A DNA stretch of 64,000 bases from Sphingomonadaceae bacterium (GTDB taxonomy: Bacteria > Pseudomonadota > Alphaproteobacteria > Sphingomonadales > Sphingomonadaceae). The stretch covers positions 1-64,000 of the forward strand of contig JACKLA010000002.1 of the NCBI GenBank assembly GCA_024236155.1, written 5' to 3'. The translations under genes were made by a program, and so were the position numbers. The notes below the pieces were generated by a model. That model was not told where the DNA came from and ran no database searches. It saw only the letters and a list, made by a program, of their open reading frames with translations. Of the stretch, positions 17,206-27,404 are shown in pieces (the stretch's first letter is position 1; each line of letters opens with the position of its first letter).

Positions 17206-17508
17206 TCAGCCCTGGCGTTCGCCCGATAGCGGCATGTCGCCGAATGCGCCTGCGTTGACCTTGCCGGTCAGCGTATCGCCATCGACCGTGGCTTCGCAGT
17301 TGAGCGTCATCGGCATCGGCACGACCATGTTCATTTTCCAGGTCAGCGTGTTGCCATCGATCTTGCCGTCTTCGACATCCATCGAGCCCATCGCGCCCGA
17401 AACGCTGCCGGTAAAGCTGCCATCGCCACCGTCGACCACGGTGAAGGTTCCGGCCTGCTCGCCCATCGGGCTCTTGATCTTCGTCGCGTAGGTACCTGCA
17501 ACAGACAT
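17206..17508 (-). CDS. Small beta-rich protein of unknown function
   Basis: 100 residues starting MSVAGTYATKIKSPMGEQAG. It has alternating Gly/Thr/Val/Asp strands (GTFTVVDGGDGSFTGSVSG, GDTLTGKVNAGAFG) suggesting a small beta-barrel or sandwich, one cysteine and no signal peptide. The start is set by an AAGGAGAGAA ribosome-binding site immediately upstream; a longer frame begins 39 bases earlier but has no such site. No family recognised. Confidence 0.75.
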   Translation of the reverse strand: MSVAGTYATKIKSPMGEQAGTFTVVDGGDGSFTGSVSGAMGSMDVEDGKIDGNTLTWKMNMVVPMPMTLNCEATVDGDTLTGKVNAGAFGDMPLSGERQG

Positions 17509-17580
17509 TTTTCTCTCCTTGAACTGCGAGTCTCTTTGCAGGGGCACGCATCGCCCCTGCTTACATCAATGTCAACAAAC

Positions 17581-20487
17581 TCACTCGGCCCCGGTTCCAT
17601 CCGGGGTTTCATCCATTTCGCGCACTTCGACCGGCAGGCCGAGCTGTTCGAGTTGCGGCGCGACGACCGACGCATCGCCGACCACCACGAAGACAAGATC
17701 GTCATTCCTGAAATTGGCCAGCGCCTCGGCATCGAGCTGTTCTGCGGTCAACGCCTCGTACTTGCCTGCCAGGGTTTCGTAATAATCGTCGGGCCGCCCG
17801 TCGGTCACGATGTTGACCACGCCGCCGAGCACGCTGCGACTGGTTTCGAACCGGCCGGGCAGCTCGCGGACATTGCCGTTGATGAGGCGTGTCAGCTCTT
17901 CCTCGGTAACGCCTTCACCGCCGACATAGGCTGTCAGGTCCTTGCGCAGTTCTGCGATCGAGTCGCCCGTGCGATCGGCCTGGACCGGGGCGTAGATCAA
18001 GAAGCTGGTGCGATCCTGCGGCTGCTGGACAAAACTGCTCACGCCATAGGACCATGCCTTGGTCTCACGCAGGTTCATGTTGATGCGGCTGAGAAAGCTG
18101 CCGCCGAACACTTCGTTTGCTGCGCCCAGAATCACAAGGTCATCGGTGCCCTTCGATCCGAGCACGCGCCCGCCGAAGATCACCGATTGCGGCGAGCTGG
18201 GGCGGTTGACCAGCACGATGCGCGAGCCACTCTGGACCGGGATCGGCGCGTCGTAGCTTTTGACCGGGGCCGTAACCGCAGGCGCCTTCCAGTCGCCGAA
18301 GCTCTTTTCGAGCAGCGAAGTGGCCTCGGCCAGCGTGGTATCGCCGACAAGGAAGATGCGCGCATTGTCGGGCCGCAGCCACATCTGGTGGAAATCGCGC
18401 AAATCCTGTGTGGTCAGGGCTGCGACCACATCGGGATTGCCGCGCCCGCTGGGCGGCATGCCGTAAGGATGCTCGCTGCCGAACAGGATCGGGGCCAGCG
18501 TGCGCTGGGCGATCTGGCCCGGATTGTTGAGCTCGTTCTTGATACTGGTCAGCTGCTGGGTGCGCACCCGCTCCAGATCGGTCTCGCCAAAGGCCGGGTT
18601 GCGGACATAATCGGCCAGCAGGTCGAGCGAGGGCGCGAGGTTGGGGCTGAGCGCATTGAGCATGAAGAATGTGCTATCGGCATTTGCCCCGCCGCCCAGC
18701 TGCGCGCCATAGCGTTCCTTGGCGATTGCCAGCGCAGTGGAATCGAGATGCATGGTGCCCTCATCCATTGCCTGCAGCATCAGCGAGGAAAGCCCGAGCT
18801 TGTCGCGCGGGTCGGCAGCGTAGCCTGCATCGAAATCGACCCGCACGCTTACCACCGGGGCGGCGGCGCGGCGGGCGAAATAGACTTCCATCCCGTTCGA
18901 CAGGGTCGCGCGTTCGATGGCCGGGAAATCGAGCGGCTTCAATTCGCCGACTTCGGGCAATTGCGAACGGTCGGCTTCGGCAACCGCTGCACTACCGCCC
19001 TGCAGCATGAAGGGGCTCTGGTAAAAGGCAGGCCCGGCAAGGCCCGACTGGTCGCCGCCAGTAAAGAAGCCGCCGCGATTCTCGCCGCCTTCCTGCCGCT
19101 CGCCGGGTTCGACGCGCAGTTCGAATACGGGACGTGCCATCCAGGTCGCCGTTACGTCGCGAACCTGCTGGGTTGTGAGTTTCGAAGCACGCTCCAGCTC
19201 CTTGCGATAGGACTGGGCATCGCCCTGGTAGAGCAGTCCTTCCGCCAGCGTCGGAGCCTTGCCGCTGAATCCGCCAACCTGCTCCAGCCCGCGAATCTGG
19301 CCTGCTGCATAGGTCGTCAGCGCACGTTCGAGCTCGTCGGGCGTCGGGCCTTCGATCATGAATTTGGCGATTTCGGCATCGAGGGCGGCGGCAACCTCGT
19401 CCGGATCCTTGCCGGGGGCGGCATCGGCATAGACCACCAACTGTCCCGATTGCGCGAAGATTTCGGTTTGCGCGACAACCCGCACTGCGATCTGCTGTTC
19501 ACGCACAAGGCTGTTGTCGAGCCGGGATGATGCAAGACCACCCAGCACGATCGCGCCCGCCGAAAGCGGCAGGTAATCGGGATCGTCGAGACCCGGCACC
19601 GCCCACATGCGATAGATGCGCGTGGTGGCTACCTGATCGTAGATCGTCTTGCTCTTGTTGGCTGGCAACATCGGTTCGGGCGCGTCGACCCTGGGCGTGG
19701 CCTTGCCCGGCTTGATCGCGCCAAACCACTTGGTGACCTTCTGTTTTGCGGTGGCGGTGTCGATATCGCCTGCCAGCACGAGGATGGCGTTGTTCGGTCC
19801 GTAATTGTCGCGGAACCACTGCTTCACGTCTTCCAGCGTTGCACCGGAAAGGTCGTCCATCGAACCGATGGTCGAATGGTGATAGGGGTGGCCTGAGGGG
19901 TAGAGGTTCTCGAGCTGCTCGTATTCGACGAGGCCGTAAGGATTGTTGTCGCCCTGCCGCTTCTCGTTCTGGACGACGCCGATCTGGTTATCGAGTTTTT
20001 CCTGCGTGACCGCACCGAGCAAATAGCCCATGCGGTCGCTTTCGAGCATCAGCGCACGGTCGAGCGCGCCGGTCGGCACGGTTTCGAAGTAGTTGGTCCG
20101 GTCGAACCAGGTTGTGCCGTTGAGATCGGTGGCACCGATCTGCTGCAGGGGTTCGAAGAAATCGCCCGGTGCGTTTTCGCTGCCGTTGAACATCAGGTGT
20201 TCGAACAGGTGGGCAAAACCGGTCTTGCCGTCGGGCTCGTGCTTGGAGCCGACATTGTACCACACGCTGACGCCGACCACCGGGGCCTTGCGGTCGGTGT
20301 GGACCAGCACGGTCAGCCCGTTGTCGAGCTTGAAGCTGTCATAGGGGATCGAAACCTGCTCGATCAGTTCGGAAACCGGGGCCGGTTCCGCCATGGCCTC
20401 GCCAGCGGCATTGTCTGCAAGGGCCGGCGCCGAAGCCAGCGCAAGCGCGAGGGCGGCCAGGCTGGCGGCAGAGAATTTACAGTGCAT
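17581..20487 (-). CDS. Exported M16-family zinc peptidase, two-domain
   Basis: 968 residues with a signal peptide (MHCKFSAASLAALALALASA, cleavage near ALA-DN). The N-terminal M16 domain has the inverted zinc motif HLFEH at about residues 93-97, the downstream glutamate region LDNQIGVVQNEKRQ, and ENLYPSGHPYHHSTIGSMDDL. A second, catalytically inactive M16 domain begins near 520 (VYFARRAAAPVVSVRVDFDAG). This is the pitrilysin/PqqL-like layout; such periplasmic enzymes degrade peptides. It lies 47 bases downstream of the penicillin-acylase gene on the same strand and is probably co-transcribed with it. Confidence 0.92.
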   Translation of the reverse strand: MHCKFSAASLAALALALASAPALADNAAGEAMAEPAPVSELIEQVSIPYDSFKLDNGLTVLVHTDRKAPVVGVSVWYNVGSKHEPDGKTGFAHLFEHLMFNGSENAPGDFFEPLQQIGATDLNGTTWFDRTNYFETVPTGALDRALMLESDRMGYLLGAVTQEKLDNQIGVVQNEKRQGDNNPYGLVEYEQLENLYPSGHPYHHSTIGSMDDLSGATLEDVKQWFRDNYGPNNAILVLAGDIDTATAKQKVTKWFGAIKPGKATPRVDAPEPMLPANKSKTIYDQVATTRIYRMWAVPGLDDPDYLPLSAGAIVLGGLASSRLDNSLVREQQIAVRVVAQTEIFAQSGQLVVYADAAPGKDPDEVAAALDAEIAKFMIEGPTPDELERALTTYAAGQIRGLEQVGGFSGKAPTLAEGLLYQGDAQSYRKELERASKLTTQQVRDVTATWMARPVFELRVEPGERQEGGENRGGFFTGGDQSGLAGPAFYQSPFMLQGGSAAVAEADRSQLPEVGELKPLDFPAIERATLSNGMEVYFARRAAAPVVSVRVDFDAGYAADPRDKLGLSSLMLQAMDEGTMHLDSTALAIAKERYGAQLGGGANADSTFFMLNALSPNLAPSLDLLADYVRNPAFGETDLERVRTQQLTSIKNELNNPGQIAQRTLAPILFGSEHPYGMPPSGRGNPDVVAALTTQDLRDFHQMWLRPDNARIFLVGDTTLAEATSLLEKSFGDWKAPAVTAPVKSYDAPIPVQSGSRIVLVNRPSSPQSVIFGGRVLGSKGTDDLVILGAANEVFGGSFLSRINMNLRETKAWSYGVSSFVQQPQDRTSFLIYAPVQADRTGDSIAELRKDLTAYVGGEGVTEEELTRLINGNVRELPGRFETSRSVLGGVVNIVTDGRPDDYYETLAGKYEALTAEQLDAEALANFRNDDLVFVVVGDASVVAPQLEQLGLPVEVREMDETPDGTGAE

Positions 20488-20534
20488 TTCATTGTCCCCG
20501 ATTGAAAGAGCAGTCCGCGCGCGACCTTAGTGTC

Positions 20535-22778
20535 CTAGCGGCGATTGCTCACGATTTTTCGACGAGTGGCTTTCTGGAGCGCATCAGTGCGCCAGAAATG
20601 GACCGGTTTCAGCTTGTGCTGGGCAAACAGTTTCGACTGGTCCGAATAATGTATGCTTTGCGGGCGGGTGGTCGCGGCGCCGTATGGCTGGATCGATTCC
20701 GACCGCACGCGCTTGCCCGGCTCCCACTCGACATACATGATGAAGCTGTCACCGTGCCTGACAGACAGGCGGCCATCATCGTCGACATCCCACAGCGTGG
20801 AGGCGCGCAGCGTGTCGCTGCCGCCGTCGAGCCCGATATCGACGGCATAGGGGCCGAGCGGCTGGCGCAGGCGCAGCAGGTCCGACATCGGCACATCGAG
20901 CCGTCCGAAATGGGTCAGCAGGTGATCGGTGCTGCGCTCCAGCTCCTCGCGCGCATCGGGCCATGGCTTGTTCTGGTACTCGGCGGACATGAACGGCTTG
21001 ATCATCAGCAGCGCAATCGCATCGCCGCGTCCGATATTGTCCGCTGTCCAGTCCCATCCCATCAGCAGGTCGCGAGCTTCGGCAAGCCTGGCATCGTCCG
21101 ACAGGTCGAGCGCGGCAACGTCATCCATCATCTGCTCGACATAGCCTGCCCGTTCATAGCCGGTATCGTATTTGATCCGGTCGAGATTGGCGCGGTCGAT
21201 GACCGGCGTTTCCTGCATCAGCTTCGCCGCGCGGCGGGCGCGGTTGGTGGTCTTGAGTTCGACCCCCATTTCCGGCGCGACGCTATCGGGCAACAGGTCG
21301 CTGCCTTCACCTGCGGCAGAGAAGGGCGTGTTGTTGGCGTTGAACAGCCAGCCGCTCGCCGGATTGACCAGCTGTGGGATCTTTTCGAACGCAACGGTGC
21401 CGCGCCAGATTGCCTTGCTGTCACCGCCCGGCAGCACACCGCGCCAGTCGTATCCCTTGGGCCGGTCGGGGATCGCGGCGTTATAGAAATATCCGATATT
21501 GCCCGCCTTGTCGGCATAGATGAAATTGGTGCTGGGGATGTCCATCCGTGCGAGGATCGCCTTGAACTGGGTCAGGTCCTTCGCCTTGTTGAGCCGGTAA
21601 TAGGCATCGAGCTGGCCGAGATTGTCGATCCCGCCGTAACGGATGGCAAAGGCGCCTTCATCATTGATGATGACCGGGCCGTGGACGCTGCGATAGACCG
21701 TGCGGCGGATGGGCAGGGTGATCGGCCCGAACCGCACCGGCAGGGTGACCGTCTTGCTCTCGAGGTCGCGCCATTCGCCGTCGAGCCTGTAGCGTTTGCC
21801 GCTCTCGTCCAGCTCCAGCTTGTAGACGTCGACCATATCGGGCCGGTTGACCGTATTGGTCCAGCCGATGGTTTCGTTATGACCGAGAAACGGGAAGGGG
21901 CTGCCGGGGAAATTCGCCCCGGCATAATGCCAGCCCTCGTTGCTTTCGACGACCAGTTCATACCACGCGACCCCGCCGCGCCAGGGCTGATGGCTGTTGG
22001 ATACAAGCCGGGTGACCCCGTCGCCCGATTTCTGCGGGCTGATCGCAAAGGCGTTGGAACCGGACAGTGCGCCGTCCTCCCCCATCGGCAAGGGCATTGC
22101 GATGCCGTTTGCAGCGGTTTCGGCAGGCGCGTCCTCGTCATCCATCACCGGTTCTCCCGACGGAGGAATCGAGAGGTCTTCCTTCGGGATTGGCGGACCG
22201 AATTCGGGACGCAGCGGCTCGCCGGAAATGAGCGGGCCGATTACATTACCGAGGCCGAAAAAGAACGGCTGGCGCAGCGCAAAACCGGCGGCGATATCCT
22301 CCCCGTTTACCGGGAACAGGTTGGCCAGCTTCAGTTCCGCCGGGTGCTCATCCGCATATTGGTTGAGGCCGGTGGCATAGGCTTCAAACAGCGCGCGGGT
22401 GTCGGCGGGCAATTCCTTGTAGTGCCGCTCCGCCGTGCCGCGCGCATCGAGCAGGTGATAGGCATAGTCGATCTGGGCGCCTTCCTCACCCGCGATGGCT
22501 CCATAGCGCCCGCGTGCCATGGCGACGACGTCCTGCAGGGTGAAGAAATCGTCCTCTGCGTGGGCGATGGCCACGCCATAGGCAACGTCGGCATCGGTCT
22601 CGCCATAGACATGCGGCACACCGAATTCGCTGCGCATGATCTCGGCCTGATAAGTCTTTTCGGAAGGCGGGGCTGTGCTGCGTTCGGCAAAGAACGGTTC
22701 CCATGTGGTAAGCGCGACGAAAGCAAGCAGCACCAGTACCAGCAGGCTGAAGCCGATGCGTGCGGGCCACTTTCGCAT
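20535..22778 (-). CDS. Penicillin-acylase-family N-terminal nucleophile hydrolase
   Basis: 747 residues with an N-terminal hydrophobic segment at about 8-26. It belongs to the penicillin amidase / acyl-homoserine lactone acylase family, made as a precursor that self-cleaves into alpha and beta chains. The junction is visible: ALSG followed by SNAFAISPQ, so Ser241 is the likely N-terminal nucleophile of the beta chain after a spacer of about 30 acidic residues. Downstream NSHQPWRGGVAWYEL and FLGHNETIGWTNTVNRPD match the family core. The substrate may be beta-lactam side chains, acyl-homoserine lactones or other amides; sequence alone does not decide. Confidence 0.9.
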   Translation of the reverse strand: MRKWPARIGFSLLVLVLLAFVALTTWEPFFAERSTAPPSEKTYQAEIMRSEFGVPHVYGETDADVAYGVAIAHAEDDFFTLQDVVAMARGRYGAIAGEEGAQIDYAYHLLDARGTAERHYKELPADTRALFEAYATGLNQYADEHPAELKLANLFPVNGEDIAAGFALRQPFFFGLGNVIGPLISGEPLRPEFGPPIPKEDLSIPPSGEPVMDDEDAPAETAANGIAMPLPMGEDGALSGSNAFAISPQKSGDGVTRLVSNSHQPWRGGVAWYELVVESNEGWHYAGANFPGSPFPFLGHNETIGWTNTVNRPDMVDVYKLELDESGKRYRLDGEWRDLESKTVTLPVRFGPITLPIRRTVYRSVHGPVIINDEGAFAIRYGGIDNLGQLDAYYRLNKAKDLTQFKAILARMDIPSTNFIYADKAGNIGYFYNAAIPDRPKGYDWRGVLPGGDSKAIWRGTVAFEKIPQLVNPASGWLFNANNTPFSAAGEGSDLLPDSVAPEMGVELKTTNRARRAAKLMQETPVIDRANLDRIKYDTGYERAGYVEQMMDDVAALDLSDDARLAEARDLLMGWDWTADNIGRGDAIALLMIKPFMSAEYQNKPWPDAREELERSTDHLLTHFGRLDVPMSDLLRLRQPLGPYAVDIGLDGGSDTLRASTLWDVDDDGRLSVRHGDSFIMYVEWEPGKRVRSESIQPYGAATTRPQSIHYSDQSKLFAQHKLKPVHFWRTDALQKATRRKIVSNRR

Positions 22779-22908
22779 ATCTCTCTCCTCTTCCTGTCCT
22801 GCGGGTTAGCCGGGATTGACGTTAGCGTGAAGTGGCCGGGCGATTCCTTCGGGATAAGTTTCGTCCGGCTCTTCCGGTTCGCGGATTCGGCTGGCTACCC
22901 ATGGGCGC

Positions 22909-24354
22909 GTGAAATCGGAAATCGTCATCGGCCACGAAACGGGCGGCCAGCCCGTGACCTTCGATATGGAGGAACTGCTCGCCACGCGCCTGCTGGTGCA
23001 GGGCAATTCGGGCAGCGGGAAGTCGCATTTGTTGCGCCGCCTGCTCGAAGAGAGCGCGCAGATGGTGCAGCAGGTGGTGATCGATCCGGAAGGCGATTTC
23101 ACCTCGCTCAGCGACAAATTCGGCCATATCGTGATCGATGGCGCGGCCTATTCGCCTGCCGAGATCGAGGCTCTGGCTCGCCGTATCCGGGAACACCGCG
23201 CGAGCGTGGTGCTGGCGCTGGAAGGGCTGGAGGTCGAACAGCAGATCCGCTGCGCCGCGCAGTTCATTACCGCGCTGTTCGATGCGCCGCGCGAACACTG
23301 GTTCCCGGCGCTGGTTGTGGTCGATGAGGCGCAGATGTTCGCGCCGTCCGTGGCGGGCGAAATCGCCGAAGATACGCGCCGCATGACGCTGGGCGCGATG
23401 ACCAACCTCATGTGCCGTGGCCGCAAACGCGGCCTGGCGGGGATTGTCGCGACGCAGCGGCTGGCCAAGCTGGCAAAGAATGTCGCGGCGGAAGCCTCCA
23501 ACTTCCTGATGGGGCGGACCTTCCTCGATATCGATATGGTGCGCGCGGCGGACTTGCTGGGCATGGAAAGGCGGCAGGCGGAGCGTATCCGCGAGCTGGA
23601 ACGCGGCTATTTCCTCGCGCTCGGCCCGGCGATCAGCCGCCGCCCGGTGGCGGTGAAGATCGGTCCGGTGCAGACCGGCAAGAAGCAGCAGGTCGGCGGA
23701 TTGATGCCGCTGCCCGATGCTGCGCCGGAAGACATGGAAGCACTGCTGACGCGCGACCTTGCGGGCGAGGCGGCCAGGGTCGTACCGCCTCCACCCCCTC
23801 AGCCCGCACCGCCGGTCGAGGCTATCGCCGCAAGTATCGCCGATGCGGACGAACAGGCGGTTCGCGTTGAGAGCGCCAGTGAGCAGCTCGATGTGCAGCA
23901 GAGGATTGAGGCGATAATCACCGAACTTGCGCGGTCAGGCGAAGTGGCACTTCAGTCTGCCAGCGCGCAATACCAGACATTCCTCCTGCGCTGTCGGCGC
24001 GAGCGGATCATCGGGCCGATGCCTGACATGCAGGCATTCAAACGCAGCTTCGCCATCGCCGGGGCGGGGCTGGACAGCCTTGATGGCGCCACCTGTGACC
24101 GCATCCTGCAACTGGCGGACAATGTAGAGGAAGACCTGCTCGCCCCATGGCTGGTAATCGCCCGCGCCGCGCATGCGGGCGAAACGCAGGTCGACGAGGA
24201 CGAGCTCGCCCGTGCCTATGGCACCAGCTCACCGGGCCGCATCCGGCGTTTGCTCGATCATCTCGAGCGGCAAGGGCTGGTCGTCGTGCGCGAAGATTTC
24301 GGCGGCGTGCGCACGGTGATGGTGCCGGGTCTTGAAGGCATTTCCGCAAGTTAA
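22909..24354 (+). CDS. HerA-like ATPase (DUF87/DUF853-type ATP-binding protein)
   Basis: 481-residue P-loop protein of the HerA/FtsK superfamily. Walker A is GNSGSGKS at about 32-39, Walker B VVVDE at about 136-140, and CRGRKRGLAGIVATQR fits sensor and arginine-finger regions. The N-terminal barrel is short, and the C-terminal ~150 residues contain a probable winged-helix (VDEDELARAYGTSSPGRIRRLLDHLERQGLV). The start is GTG; the nearby ATG at 22901 is out of frame. HerA usually works with the NurA nuclease in end resection, but no nurA is adjacent. It could act as a DNA translocase or in a defence context. Confidence 0.82.
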   Translation: MKSEIVIGHETGGQPVTFDMEELLATRLLVQGNSGSGKSHLLRRLLEESAQMVQQVVIDPEGDFTSLSDKFGHIVIDGAAYSPAEIEALARRIREHRASVVLALEGLEVEQQIRCAAQFITALFDAPREHWFPALVVVDEAQMFAPSVAGEIAEDTRRMTLGAMTNLMCRGRKRGLAGIVATQRLAKLAKNVAAEASNFLMGRTFLDIDMVRAADLLGMERRQAERIRELERGYFLALGPAISRRPVAVKIGPVQTGKKQQVGGLMPLPDAAPEDMEALLTRDLAGEAARVVPPPPPQPAPPVEAIAASIADADEQAVRVESASEQLDVQQRIEAIITELARSGEVALQSASAQYQTFLLRCRRERIIGPMPDMQAFKRSFAIAGAGLDSLDGATCDRILQLADNVEEDLLAPWLVIARAAHAGETQVDEDELARAYGTSSPGRIRRLLDHLERQGLVVVREDFGGVRTVMVPGLEGISAS

Positions 24355-24379
24355 AAATCGCACCATTCTGGTCGCCCCC

Positions 24380-24410
24380 CTCGCAACTTGCGGGGGCACC
24401 CCTATATGCG
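24380..24410 (+). promoter_or_regulatory. Putative heat-shock sigma32 promoter of clpB
   Basis: CTCG, 17 bases, CCTATATGCG. The alphaproteobacterial heat-shock consensus is CTTG, 17-18 bases, CYTATNTNNG, so the -10 half matches fully and the -35 half misses one base. It lies about 95 bases upstream of clpB, a classic heat-shock gene. Confidence 0.45.
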
Positions 24411-24502
24411 AGTAACACACCTCGAAATTCTCGGGAGTCGGGTCTTGTGTTGCAAAATTGCAACATTATATCCGGTGGGTAAATCGTAGTGAGGGATCAC
24501 AG

Positions 24503-27082
<2,580 letters not shown>

Positions 27083-27086
27083 GTTC

Positions 27087-27117
27087 GTGCGGGGCTCCAA
27101 TTGGAGGCGCCCCGCAC
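27087..27117 (+). terminator. Hairpin terminator after clpB
   Basis: The arms gtgcgggg / ccccgcac enclose an inner palindrome ctccaattggag. It starts four bases after the clpB stop and is followed by a T-rich stretch (tcattttgttt). Confidence 0.7.
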
Positions 27118-27404
27118 ACCTCATTTTGTTTCACATGAAACCGGCCTTGGCGTAACAAATGTGCGCGACGCAATCGACGTGTCAGAAACATGTGTGATTT
27201 GCGCAACAACCCTGCCGTTCATTCGCCATAAATCTTCCAAACCGCTTTGACAGTCGGCGAACCCTTTTGCAGAACAGGATCACCTGAGGGCCTGGGGACC
27301 CTTTGCCGAGTGATTCACATGACATGCCGAACAGGGGATTCGAGTTTCGGTTTCATGACTTGCAAGGCTCACACCCAGTCCCGAATGTCGCGACTGGAGA
27401 AATT
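27118..27404. other. Long 5' region of TonB-dependent receptor 1
   Basis: About 290 non-coding bases, clearly lower in GC than the flanking genes. I see no tRNA or recognised riboswitch. A TTGACA at 27247 lacks a convincing -10 box at the right distance. The region probably holds the receptor promoter and a long leader; a GGAGA sequence just before the ATG is the ribosome-binding site. Confidence 0.5.

Noticed and set aside
17536..19530. Long plus-strand open frame (about 660 codons)
   Set aside because: It lies wholly opposite the M16 peptidase gene, has no recognisable protein features and reflects high GC content.
20502..23327. Long plus-strand open frame (about 940 codons)
   Set aside because: It is antisense to the penicillin-acylase gene, whose family motifs are clear, and its translation resembles no protein.
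27247..27252. TTGACA as -35 box for TonB receptor 1
   Set aside because: The sequence 17 bases downstream (cagaac) does not resemble a -10 box.
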